In this document: piece by piece, positions 1-9,082 of the stretch | Numbering within the stretch: the first letter of the stretch is position 1 | How the letters are laid out: each line of letters begins with the position of its first letter | Source: SHAN690 sp038131955 | GTDB lineage: Bacteria; Bacteroidota; Bacteroidia; Flavobacteriales_G; Salibacteraceae | Direction of reading: 5' to 3' | Assembly: GCA_038131955.1 (NCBI GenBank) | Contig: JAYPQK010000010.1 | Span: 1 to 64,000 of the forward strand | Length of the DNA stretch: 64,000 bases | Translations under genes and position numbers: made by a program | Notes under the pieces: generated by a model | What the model was told of the DNA's origin: nothing | Databases searched by the model: none | What the model saw: only the letters and a program-made list of their open reading frames with translations

Positions 1-580
1 GGTCATGGCTTGAGATCAGCATTGTCACCCCACGGTCGTGTTTGAGTTATTTCAACAGGTCTTTCAAACGAATCTGAGTGGATGGATCCATGTTGGCGAA
101 GGGTTCGTCAAGCACAAGCACTTTTGGCTCGGGCAAGAGGGCGGCGGCAATTCCCACCTTCTTCTGATTCCCTTTTGACAAGTCTCGGATCAATTTCTTA
201 CCTCCGAGGATCTCTCCATTGAACAGTGGCTCAAAGGAGGCGAGTCGAGTATTCAGGTCTTCTTCGCCAATGTTGTGGATGGATGCGATGAAGTCGAAGT
301 ACTCCTCCGGTAAAAGGTGTCCCACCAAGAAATGCTCATCGAGATAGCTTCCGGTAACGTGCTTCCAAGCTTCCGAATTCTTGGTGACACGTCCATCTAC
401 CGTGGCGTGACCACTGTTTGGCTCGATGAGGTCGATGAGGCATCGAAAAAGAGTCGTCTTTCCAGCACCATTGTTACCAACCAGACCAAAGCTCTCGCCT
501 GAAGGAATGGTCAAGGAGGGAATGTCCACGGCCATATAGTCGCCGAATGTCTTCGTCAGATCTGAAAACGTGATCTCCAT
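1..580 (-). pseudogene. ABC transporter ATPase, disrupted by an in-frame stop (partial at window edge)
   Basis: This is an ABC-type ATPase that would power the membrane protein encoded just upstream (589-2093). The N-terminal 177 residues carry Walker A (GNNGAGKTT, about residue 36), a signature loop LSKGNQKK and Walker B VLVLDEPF. Translation then meets TAA at 47-49. Past this stop, in the same frame, positions 46-1 read LKHDRGVTMLISSHD, which is the expected continuation including the H-loop (SSHD). The stop is therefore a nonsense change inside the gene, most simply CAA to TAA. A product ending there would lack the H-loop and should not hydrolyse ATP normally. The start codon (578-580) lies 8 bp after the end of the permease gene. 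The true 3' end is outside the window. Family assignment is firm; whether the lesion is biological or a sequence error cannot be settled here. Confidence 0.85.
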
Positions 581-588
581 GTTATATG

Positions 589-2093
589 CTATTGATTTCT
601 AAAGTCGTTTGATATTTCGTAACGCTGACGGTGCAACCATTTCGCTAGGAATCCGATCCAAAAACGTGTTCCTGCCAGTCCTAAAAGACCGATCACACCG
701 AGTAGGATCAAAGCTCCTGTGGACTCCCAAAACATCGTGCCTAGTCCGAAGATTCCTAATGGACCGAGCAAGATCGGAACAGCAACAAGAAACTGAGCAG
801 ATCCCACCCCCTGCCAATTAAAAACCGTACCCTGAGAAAGGTCGATCTTCTTTGGGTTCATAGAGCCGAAGAACATGACGATGTGCGAGTTGACCCCAAG
901 ATTGAAAGAAAGACCACAAAGAGAACCAGCAAGATCTCCCAACCGAAATAGGCATAGGGAATAGACAAGATCATGGCTGCACCACTTGTGATCGCGAAGA
1001 GCAAGACCTTGCTCAAGTAATAGTCTTTAAAGCTCACATTCCTGGTGAGGATGTGATCAAAATGATTCCCCTCCCAACCAAGAAGATATTGTCCATAGTT
1101 CAACATGAACATACCCGTGATGATGATGCTGAACATGATGTACATCAAATAGTTTCCCTGGTATTCCGGCTGGGGAAAAACAAGCAGTCCATACCCAAGA
1201 AAGAGAATGGTGATCAAGAGCACCGATCGCGGACGCTTGTTCCGCTAAATGAACTTGAACTCCAATTCAGCCAACTGACCGATCAGTCCAAATCGAGAAA
1301 GTATGCCTCCACCCACGTAGCTTACTTCGCTCTCCTTCGATTTGGAGATTCGACTCAAGTACATATTGACCTTCAAGTAGCGGAAGTTGATGTAGCAGAA
1401 GGCCGCAACCAATAATGCTGGCAAGACGACTGTCCATGGATGAAGGAAGAGCATGTTGAAGACCGAACTCGAAAAACCCTTGAAGTCGACGAGATCATGC
1501 CAGTCGAGAGCAAAGAGCGACGCTAATCCGACCAACATTCCTACGTATACGCGAGTATCAACATCTGAAGTGCGCTTCAAGAAGAGTAGAAAGTAATTAG
1601 CCGCAAACACACATAGAGAAAAGCCCGTGGACCAACCGATCGCCTCAGAAAATGGAAGGTTGTTGAACATCCCTACCATGAAAGGAATGAAAATGATGAA
1701 GTGGATGAAGTTGAAAGGGCTCCAAATCGACTTCACCAGCATAAAATGGACGAGGGATCCTTTTCGAATGGGAAGATGCAAATATGGTTGAACGAACATG
1801 GCCGGCAACTTTTGCATGAAGTAGCGAATGATAAAGTCGATGAAGAAGTAGTACAAGAGAAACTGATCCAGTCTCCGGACAACATAGTTCGAACCAAAGG
1901 TTTTGTAGTCGATACCGTCCATCGGAATCTTCATCAGAATCTCATCCAAGAAATATCCCAAAACGAACAAGTTCCCAACTAGGTAGAGCATCATCAAGGC
2001 AAAGAAGATATTGACCATCAACCTTCGATGCCAGATTGGAGAACGTAGGTTTCCCTTCCAGTCTAAGACCAGAATGCGCAGTAGGTTTCTCAT
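589..2093 (-). pseudogene. DUF5687-family ABC exporter permease, broken by one stop and one frameshift
   Basis: This is a Bacteroidota ABC-2-like permease of the DUF5687 type, about 500 residues with many membrane segments. The N-terminus (MRNLLRILVLDWKGNLRSP) and the LPIRKGSLVHF segment are typical. There are two lesions. First, a TAG at 1245-1247 interrupts the reading after LAELEFKFI; the same frame continues with RNKRPRSVLLITILFLGYG, where the family normally has FIWRNKR, so this is probably TGG to TAG. Second, near 904-908 a T-run has lost one base: the frame reading EILLVLFVVFL ends shortly after, and the rest (FNLGVNSHIVMFFGSMNPKK onward, to 589) lies in another frame. With the stop in the adjacent ATPase, this exporter operon has three independent inactivating changes. 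The substrate is unknown. Confidence 0.85.
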
Positions 2094-2236
2094 AGCGTTC
2101 GAAAAAACAACTCTTCACCCTCATCTCCAACGAAAAAATGAGAAACGGTCATGCCTTTATTCCAGCGCCTTTTTCAACATATCTTTAGGTTATCCACAGT
2201 TTATCGACATCGCTGTGTCGTTTCATTTGGAGGAAC

Positions 2237-2244
2237 TACCTTCG
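2237..2244 (+). promoter_or_regulatory. weak -7 promoter element for carB
   Basis: TACCTTCG differs from the Bacteroidota -7 consensus TAnnTTTG at one base and lies 34 bp before the carB start. No convincing -33 TTTG is seen at the right distance, so this is tentative. Confidence 0.25.
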
Positions 2245-2278
2245 CCGACAATTTGAGCAATTGTAATTCCCACCTTAA

Positions 2279-5098
2279 ATGCCTAGAGATAACAGCATCA
2301 AATCCGTCCTGATCATCGGGAGCGGCCCGATCATTATTGGTCAAGCTTGTGAATTCGATTATTCCGGAAGTCAAGCTGCGAAGTCGCTGAGAGAAGAAGG
2401 AATCGAGGTCACGCTGATCAACAGCAATCCCGCTACCATCATGACGGATCCGGTTACCGCGGAGAACGTTTATCTGCGTCCTTTGGAACCGAAGTATATC
2501 CGTCAGATCTTGGAGGAGCAACCTCAAATCGATGCTGTACTGCCTACTATGGGGGGACAAACCGCGTTGAACTTGGCGATCGAGTGCGACAAACAGGGCT
2601 TATGGGAAGAGTTCAATGTGCGCATGATCGGAGTCGACATCGCCGCCATCGATATTACCGAGAACCGAGAAGAATTCAGAAAGCTGCTCGATAAGATCGG
2701 AGTGGGTTATGCTCCTGCCGATACAGCCCGATCATTCTTAGAAGGAAAGGAGATCGCTCAAAAATTTGGCTTCCCTCTTGTGATTCGTCCGTCATATACG
2801 CTGGGAGGAACGGGCGCTTCTTTCGTATACCACAAGGACGAGTTCGACAAGCTTTTGGAGCGAGGGCTTCACGCTTCTCCGATCCACGAGGTCATGATCG
2901 ACAAGGCGTTGTTTGGATGGAAGGAGTTCGAGCTCGAATTGCTCCGAGACAACAACGATAACGTCACCATCATCTGCTCGGTGGAGAACATGGACCCAAT
3001 GGGTATCCACACGGGCGACTCGATCACTGTGGCTCCTGCCATGACCCTTTCTGATCGCACCTTCCAGAAGATGCGAGACATGGCGATATTGATGATGCGC
3101 TCGATCGGCGACTTCGCCGGAGGATGCAACGTACAGTTTGCCGTAAGTCCAGACGAAAAAGAAGAGATCATCGCCATCGAGATCAACCCACGCGTGAGTC
3201 GATCTTCAGCACTAGCTTCTAAAGCAACAGGCTATCCGATCGCGAAGGTGGCAGCCAAGTTGGCCATTGGATATAACCTCGATGAACTGAACAACCAGAT
3301 CACGGGTAACACCAGTGCATTCTTCGAGCCTACCTTGGACTACGTGATCGTGAAGATCCCTCGCTGGAACTTTGACAAGTTCAAAGGTGCCGAGCGACAA
3401 CTGGGTCTTCAAATGAAGTCCGTAGGTGAGGTCATGGGAATTGGTCGTTCCTTCCAAGAAGCACTTCAGAAAGCATGTCAGTCGCTGGAGATTCGCAGAA
3501 ACGGACTCGGCGCAGATGGCAAGGAATTGAAAGATCAAGACGTCATCCTTGACAGCTTAGCTCACCCAAGCTGGAATCGACTCTTCCACATCTACGACGC
3601 AATCAAGTTGGGCATCCGCTTTGACACGATCTATGAGAAAACGAAGATCGATCCATGGTTCTTGCACCAGATCGACGAGCTGATCAGCATTGAGAAGAAG
3701 ATCGAAAGCCAGACCTTGGAATCAATTCCGAGAGAATTGCTGTGGGATGCGAAACAACGCGGCTACGCTGACCGCCAGATCGCACACTTATTGCGATGTC
3801 TTGAAAGCCAAGTGCGAGAGAAACGTGTGGAGATGGGAATCAATCGCGTCTACAAGCTTGTGGACACCTGCGCGGCTGAATTCCCAGCAGAAACGCCGTA
3901 CTACTACTCTTCTTTTGAGGGAGAAAACGAAAGCGAGAAGTCAGATCGCAAGAAAGTCGTGGTACTCGGCTCGGGACCGAACCGCATCGGTCAGGGTATC
4001 GAATTCGATTATTGCTGCGTTCATGGGGTCCTGGCCGCCAAGGAATGCGGTTACGAGACCATCATGATCAACTGTAACCCTGAAACGGTCTCTACCGACT
4101 TCGATACAGCGGAGAAGCTTTACTTCGAACCTGTATTCTGGGAACATATTTACGACATCATCGAACATGAGAAGCCAGAGGGCGTCATCGTACAGCTCGG
4201 TGGTCAAACAGCGCTCAAGCTAGCCGAGAAGCTCGACCGTTTTGGAATCAAGATCTTCGGAACCAGTTATGAGGCGCTGGACCTTGCCGAAGACCGCGGA
4301 CGATTCAGCGATACGCTTAAGAAACTCGAGATCCCTTATCCAAAGTACGGGGCAGTTGAAACAGCAGATGAGGCGATCGAATTATCGCGTGAACTAGGCT
4401 ATCCTCTTCTGGTTCGTCCAAGCTACGTTTTGGGTGGACAAGGAATGAAGATTGTGATCAACGAAGAAGAGCTCGAGCAGCACGTCATCAATATCTTCCG
4501 TGACATGCCAGACAATCGCGTCTTGCTTGACCACTTCTTGGAAGGGGCGATAGAAGCCGAAGCCGACGCAATCTGTGACGGAAAGGATACCTACATCATC
4601 GGTATCATGGAGCACATCGAACCTGCTGGAATTCACTCTGGGGACTCGAGCGCAGTGCTTCCTGCTTTCGACCTAAGCGAGAATGCCATCCGCCAGATCG
4701 AAGAGTATACGCACAAGATCGCAGTTGAATTGGAGACGGTTGGTCTGATCAACATCCAGTTTGCGGTCAAAGATGACACGGTCTTCGTGATCGAAGCGAA
4801 TCCGCGTGCTTCTCGAACCGTACCATTCATTGCGAAAGCGTATCGAGAGCCTTATGTGAACTACGCCACCAAGGTGATGCTTGGAGAAAAGAAGGTGAAG
4901 GACTTCAACTTCCAGCCTCATAAGGAGGGATATGCGATCAAGCTGCCCGTATTCTCTTTTGACAAGTTCCCGAATGTCCCTAAGGAGTTAGGTCCAGAGA
5001 TGAAATCAACCGGTGAGGCCATTTACTTCATCGATGATCTCAAGGACGAGTACTTCAAGAAGGTCTATTCAGAGCGTAACCTGTACCTGTCTAGATAA
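2279..5098 (+). CDS. carB: carbamoyl-phosphate synthase large subunit, lacking the C-terminal allosteric domain
   Basis: CarB makes carbamoyl phosphate from bicarbonate, ammonia supplied by CarA, and two ATP, feeding pyrimidine and arginine synthesis. The two homologous halves are visible: a first ATP-grasp half opening with GSGPIIIGQACEFDYSGSQA (about residue 14), and a second opening with GSGPNRIGQGIEFDYC (about residue 556). At 939 residues it is about 130 shorter than E. coli CarB. It stops soon after the second ATP-grasp unit (STGEAIYFIDDLKDEYFKK), so the methylglyoxal-synthase-like regulatory domain that binds UMP and ornithine in E. coli is absent. Similar short CarB proteins are, as far as I recall, usual in flavobacteria. 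carA is not in this window. The stop codon overlaps the next start as TAATG, indicating co-translation. Confidence 0.96.
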   Translation: MPRDNSIKSVLIIGSGPIIIGQACEFDYSGSQAAKSLREEGIEVTLINSNPATIMTDPVTAENVYLRPLEPKYIRQILEEQPQIDAVLPTMGGQTALNLAIECDKQGLWEEFNVRMIGVDIAAIDITENREEFRKLLDKIGVGYAPADTARSFLEGKEIAQKFGFPLVIRPSYTLGGTGASFVYHKDEFDKLLERGLHASPIHEVMIDKALFGWKEFELELLRDNNDNVTIICSVENMDPMGIHTGDSITVAPAMTLSDRTFQKMRDMAILMMRSIGDFAGGCNVQFAVSPDEKEEIIAIEINPRVSRSSALASKATGYPIAKVAAKLAIGYNLDELNNQITGNTSAFFEPTLDYVIVKIPRWNFDKFKGAERQLGLQMKSVGEVMGIGRSFQEALQKACQSLEIRRNGLGADGKELKDQDVILDSLAHPSWNRLFHIYDAIKLGIRFDTIYEKTKIDPWFLHQIDELISIEKKIESQTLESIPRELLWDAKQRGYADRQIAHLLRCLESQVREKRVEMGINRVYKLVDTCAAEFPAETPYYYSSFEGENESEKSDRKKVVVLGSGPNRIGQGIEFDYCCVHGVLAAKECGYETIMINCNPETVSTDFDTAEKLYFEPVFWEHIYDIIEHEKPEGVIVQLGGQTALKLAEKLDRFGIKIFGTSYEALDLAEDRGRFSDTLKKLEIPYPKYGAVETADEAIELSRELGYPLLVRPSYVLGGQGMKIVINEEELEQHVINIFRDMPDNRVLLDHFLEGAIEAEADAICDGKDTYIIGIMEHIEPAGIHSGDSSAVLPAFDLSENAIRQIEEYTHKIAVELETVGLINIQFAVKDDTVFVIEANPRASRTVPFIAKAYREPYVNYATKVMLGEKKVKDFNFQPHKEGYAIKLPVFSFDKFPNVPKELGPEMKSTGEAIYFIDDLKDEYFKKVYSERNLYLSR

Positions 5099-5352
5099 TG
5101 GGATTGATCCGACTTCTCGGTATCATTCTCATCGCCTATTTGGCGATCCGGCTGATCACGCGGTATCTTCTTCCGTTGGCGGGCAGGTACTTCGTGAAGA
5201 AAGCCACGAACAACATGCAGGAGCAAATGCGCTCTCGAGAACAAGGCGAGAAGATCTACCAAGACGAAAAGGTAACCATCCGCAAAAAGGATCAGTCGTC
5301 CCCGTCCTCTTCTGACCAAGGCGAATACGTCGATTACGAAGAAGTGAATTAG
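5098..5352 (+). CDS. DUF4834 family small membrane protein
   Basis: This 84-residue protein has one N-terminal membrane segment (roughly residues 3-27, LIRLLGIILIAYLAIRLI) followed by a charged, Gln/Glu/Ser-rich cytoplasmic tail. It resembles the DUF4834 family found in Bacteroidota, often beside housekeeping genes. The start codon overlaps the carB stop (TAATG), so the two are probably translated together. Function is unknown. The 143 bp that follow before the next gene hold only a short 4-bp hairpin and T-rich sequence. Confidence 0.8.
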   Translation: MGLIRLLGIILIAYLAIRLITRYLLPLAGRYFVKKATNNMQEQMRSREQGEKIYQDEKVTIRKKDQSSPSSSDQGEYVDYEEVN

Positions 5353-5495
5353 ACCCTTTGCAAGGAGCATGATTTCCTCCTCAGAGGATTCTTGAGCCTC
5401 ATCGTCACACCAAGAAATAAAAGCGGTCAAACAACCGTCTTTTCTTTACTTATTCGTTTTTTTGAGACCCTGATTCACTCAGCAAACTTAATACT

Positions 5496-8003
5496 ATGAG
5501 TTTCATTCCCGATCGCAAGTCATTGCTTACCTATCTCGGAAACATCGCCATCATGGCGGCCGTTGCACTCCTCTTTTGCTCTCCCGTCTTGCAGGGCAAA
5601 CGTTTAGTGCAAGATGATATCGTCAAGAACATCGCTCAATCCCACGAAACGCGGGAATATAGAGACGCCATGAACGATGAACCCTTGTGGACCACCAGGG
5701 TATTCAGCGGAATGACCACCTTCCACATGAGTACGATCTTCGTCACCAATGTTACAGGACACTTGGATAGCGTTATCCATAAATGGCTGCCACGAACCGT
5801 CAACGTGCTTTTCGTTACCATGTTGGGATTCTACATCCTTTTATTAGCTCTCGGAGTCAACCCCTGGCTGGCGCTGGCGGCCTCGCTGACGTACGGACTC
5901 TCAACGAACCTGACCGTTTCCCTGGTGGCCGGTCACGTAACGAAGGTCATGAGCATTGCCTATATGGCACCTGCAATTGGTGGAGTGATACTGGCATTCA
6001 GAAACAAACGATTCATAGGTAGTCTACTGGCTCTGCTATTTGTCAGCTTGATGATCAACAGCAACCACTACCAGATCATGTACTATTTCTTCTTGATCTC
6101 CATGGTTGCAGGAATCGTGTATGGTATCTACGCGATAAAAGACAAAACACTTCCTGACTTCTTGAAAAGCACGGGAATTCTATTGATCGCAGGGTTGATT
6201 GCACTTCTTCCGAATGCAGGTAAGATGTACAATGCTTACTCCCATTCGGATGATACCATCCGAGGAGGAAAATCAGAACTCAGTACCAAGAAGGAAGGAG
6301 ATAAAGGGGGATTGGATAAGAGCTATGCTATGGCTTGGTCATACGGTCCCCTAGAAACCATGACATTGGTGGTTCCTTCGTTCATGGGAGGAGCATCAGG
6401 CGAAGCACTTCCGGAAGGAGGGAATGTCGAGGAAGCCTTGCAAGGTTTCCAATTGAATAAGAGACAGAAGGAAGGCATTCTTGCCCAGGCTCCTATGTAC
6501 ATCGGCGAGCAGAGATTCATTCTAGGAACAGTATACTTCGGGGCAGGATTCATCTTCCTCTTCATCATGTCCATCTTCTTTGTCAAGGGAAGAACCCGTG
6601 TCTGGCTCCTGAGCATCATTGCCATGTCCCTGATCATCTCTTGGGGGCGACATGCCGACATCATCACCGGCTTCTTGTTCGATTATTTCCCGATGTACAA
6701 TAAGTTTCGTACCCCATCCATGGCGCTCGCTATTGCGGGAATTTCCATACCACTGATGGGGATACTAGGCTTGCAACGCGTCTTGTCAGGTGAAGTCGAT
6801 AAAGCGGAGTTCAAGAAGGCTTTCAGATTGACGCTTTATATCTCTGGCGGACTCATGGTCCTACTTCTACTCTATGGCTTGGCCAACGACTGGATCGGAC
6901 CTAAGGACAGCCAGTATCAAGGTCAGAACTCGCCATGGGGAATTGACGCCATCTATGATGCACTTCTTGCGGATCGCAAATCCAGATATATCCAAGACTG
7001 GTTCATCAGTACACTGGTAATGGCAGTTACTGCCTTCCTTATCTGGTCTTACGAGCGCGGCAAAATGGCCTTGACCTCGGCGATCGCCATCCTTTCGGTG
7101 GCCTTCCTAGCGGACATGTGGCACGTGAGCAAGCGATACCTAAACAATGAAGACTTCGTGACGGAGAGAGACTTTGAGAAGCAGTTCAATCCAACTCCGT
7201 CTGACAATGCCATTCTCCAAGACAATGATCCTCATTACCGAGTGATCAACGTGACCAAGAATCCGTGGACGGATGGCATGACCTGCTATCACCATGAGAA
7301 CGTCGGTGGACACCATGCTGCCAAGCTGCAACGTTATCAGGACCTGATCGAGAATGCCTTGTCCAATCAGCTTCAGAAGTTGAACAACGTATTGGTGCAG
7401 CAAGGAGAACGCATCATGGTGAACCCCGCTGCAGCGATGCAAATTCCTGTTTACAACATGCTGAACACAAAATACTTCATCGTACAGAGCAATGCTCCAA
7501 ACGGTGTTGCCTTGAACGGTGCTGCATGCGGAAATGCGTGGTTTGTGGAAGAAGTCAGAGCCGTGGAATCTGCTGATGCTGAAATGGCGGCATTGGAAAA
7601 CTTCGATCCCAACGTCATGGCGATTGTAGGTGAAGGGTTTGAATCTTTGGCTGATGGCAACTATGGCAAGTCAGGAAACTCCAAGATCGAATTGACTGAA
7701 TTCGAGCCTAACCACTTGAAGTATGTATCCAACAATAGTCAAGATGGTCTGGCAGTCTTTTCTGAGATCTACTATGAGAATGGATGGAATGCTTGGGTCG
7801 ACGGCGAGCCGGTAGACATACACCGAGTCAACTACGTTCTCCGTGCGATTGAAGTACCGGCGGGAGAACACACCATTGAAATGAAATTCGAGCCTTCGTC
7901 TTTCCAAACCGGAAAGAACATTTCCCTGGCCGGATCGATCCTCTTCCTGCTCTTTGCGGGTGGACTAGTCTGGATGGGACGGAAGAAGGATGAAGAAGGT
8001 TGA
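5496..8003 (+). CDS. YfhO family polytopic membrane protein (GT-C-like)
   Basis: This 835-residue integral membrane protein has about a dozen hydrophobic segments in residues 15-560 and another at the extreme C-terminus (about 810-828). A large soluble, probably extracytoplasmic part lies between (about 560-800). The first loop motif QDDIVKNIAQSHE and the membrane-proximal SNHYQIMYYF are typical of the YfhO family, which is distantly related to GT-C glycosyltransferases using lipid-linked sugars; in Bacillus, YfhO modifies teichoic acid. In Bacteroidota the substrate is unknown. The next gene starts 15 bp after the stop, so both may be on one transcript. No clear -7 box is seen upstream. Confidence 0.88.
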   Translation: MSFIPDRKSLLTYLGNIAIMAAVALLFCSPVLQGKRLVQDDIVKNIAQSHETREYRDAMNDEPLWTTRVFSGMTTFHMSTIFVTNVTGHLDSVIHKWLPRTVNVLFVTMLGFYILLLALGVNPWLALAASLTYGLSTNLTVSLVAGHVTKVMSIAYMAPAIGGVILAFRNKRFIGSLLALLFVSLMINSNHYQIMYYFFLISMVAGIVYGIYAIKDKTLPDFLKSTGILLIAGLIALLPNAGKMYNAYSHSDDTIRGGKSELSTKKEGDKGGLDKSYAMAWSYGPLETMTLVVPSFMGGASGEALPEGGNVEEALQGFQLNKRQKEGILAQAPMYIGEQRFILGTVYFGAGFIFLFIMSIFFVKGRTRVWLLSIIAMSLIISWGRHADIITGFLFDYFPMYNKFRTPSMALAIAGISIPLMGILGLQRVLSGEVDKAEFKKAFRLTLYISGGLMVLLLLYGLANDWIGPKDSQYQGQNSPWGIDAIYDALLADRKSRYIQDWFISTLVMAVTAFLIWSYERGKMALTSAIAILSVAFLADMWHVSKRYLNNEDFVTERDFEKQFNPTPSDNAILQDNDPHYRVINVTKNPWTDGMTCYHHENVGGHHAAKLQRYQDLIENALSNQLQKLNNVLVQQGERIMVNPAAAMQIPVYNMLNTKYFIVQSNAPNGVALNGAACGNAWFVEEVRAVESADAEMAALENFDPNVMAIVGEGFESLADGNYGKSGNSKIELTEFEPNHLKYVSNNSQDGLAVFSEIYYENGWNAWVDGEPVDIHRVNYVLRAIEVPAGEHTIEMKFEPSSFQTGKNISLAGSILFLLFAGGLVWMGRKKDEEG

Positions 8004-8018
8004 TGCACTAATTAGGAA

Positions 8019-9020
8019 ATGATGAAGATTGCATTTGTAGTTGGAGCAAGACCTCAGTTCATAAAAATGAATTTGTTAGTGAAGGAATTCGAGGCTAATG
8101 GCCACGCGACTTTTGTAATTCACACAGATCAGCATTATGACTACTTGCTTTCACAATCTTTCTTCGAGCAATTAGGTATCGATGAACCTGATGCTCATTT
8201 GGGGGTAGGCTCTGGAACACAGGGAAAGCAAACTGGTCGAATGCTCGAAAAAATAGAGGAAGTTCTTCTGGAGGAGAAACCCGATCTTATGGTGGTTTTT
8301 GGAGACACAAACTCTACCCTTGCTGTGGCCTTAGCCGCTTGCAAACTTCACATCAGAGTTGCCCATGTTGAGGCTGGTCTGAGGAATTACGACAAGAAAA
8401 AGCCAGAAGAGATCAATCGGATTGTGACAGATCACGTCTCGGACATTTTCTTCGCTCCGACTGAACATGCGAAGCGAGTCCTCCAAAGCGAAGGGATCAC
8501 TAAGAATATACACGTAGTCGGTGATGTATCAAATGATGTTCTTCAATCCAACCTTGGTAGGGCTTTAGAAGTCTCTCGTTTTCTGGAAGATCAAGGACTC
8601 GATTCTAAAAGTTACTTCCTGCTAACCGTTCACAAATCGAAGAATACTGACTCTAGGAGAAATCTCGAAGCTATCATCAAGGCGATGGTCAAGTTGAATG
8701 AGAAAATTATTTTTCCCGTTCATCCAAGAACCAGAAAGGTTTTAGCCGAATATGGGCTCATGTCGAATATTGAGGGTTCATTAATCAAATTGATTGACCC
8801 TCTTACCTATTTTGACATGGTAGCAGCTCTTTATCACTCTAGAAAGATCATCACAGATTCAGGTGGAATTCAAAAGGAAGCCTATGCTCTAGAAATTCCT
8901 TGTATCACCTTAAGAAAAACTGAATGGGTTGAAACCGTAGAAGATGGTTGGAATGTTGAAGTGGATATTCACAACAAGGAAGAGGTAATAGACACTGTGA
9001 GGAATTTCTTACCTAATTAA
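8019..9020 (+). CDS. UDP-N-acetylglucosamine 2-epimerase-like protein (WecB/WbpI family)
   Basis: This family inverts C2 of UDP-GlcNAc-type sugars to give ManNAc-type precursors for surface glycans. Visible motifs are VVGARPQFIK at the N-terminus, FGDTNSTLA (catalytic Asp region), HVEAGLR (catalytic Glu region), and SGGIQKEAYALEIPC with TEWVETVEDGWN near the C-terminus. The usual HRxEN motif is changed to HKSKN (TVHKSKNTDS). It has 333 residues, shorter than the usual 360-380. The coding sequence is clearly richer in A/T than the genes on either side, which suggests acquisition from elsewhere. No matching dehydrogenase (wecC-like) is present. An alternative start is the second ATG at 8022. 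The substrate is uncertain. Confidence 0.85.
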   Translation: MMKIAFVVGARPQFIKMNLLVKEFEANGHATFVIHTDQHYDYLLSQSFFEQLGIDEPDAHLGVGSGTQGKQTGRMLEKIEEVLLEEKPDLMVVFGDTNSTLAVALAACKLHIRVAHVEAGLRNYDKKKPEEINRIVTDHVSDIFFAPTEHAKRVLQSEGITKNIHVVGDVSNDVLQSNLGRALEVSRFLEDQGLDSKSYFLLTVHKSKNTDSRRNLEAIIKAMVKLNEKIIFPVHPRTRKVLAEYGLMSNIEGSLIKLIDPLTYFDMVAALYHSRKIITDSGGIQKEAYALEIPCITLRKTEWVETVEDGWNVEVDIHNKEEVIDTVRNFLPN

Positions 9021-9082
9021 GAGAGATCTAACTTTCTAAGTGATGGAAAATCCTACAAAAAGATCTTTCAGACGATAGATGA

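Noticed and set aside
1245..1247. Programmed stop-codon readthrough or reassigned TAG/TAA in the ABC exporter genes
   Set aside because: Both TAG and TAA occur, at positions with no common context, and a frameshift lies in the same gene. TAG and TAA are used as normal stops elsewhere (for example 16356-16358 TAG). Gene decay or sequence error is simpler.
3212..3538. Open frames antisense to carB
   Set aside because: They are shadows of a highly conserved coding sequence with no start signals of their own and no domain content.
5424..5450. Possible intrinsic terminator after the DUF4834 gene
   Set aside because: The stem is only 4 bp (CGGT/ACCG) and the T-rich stretch behind it is interrupted; too weak to call.
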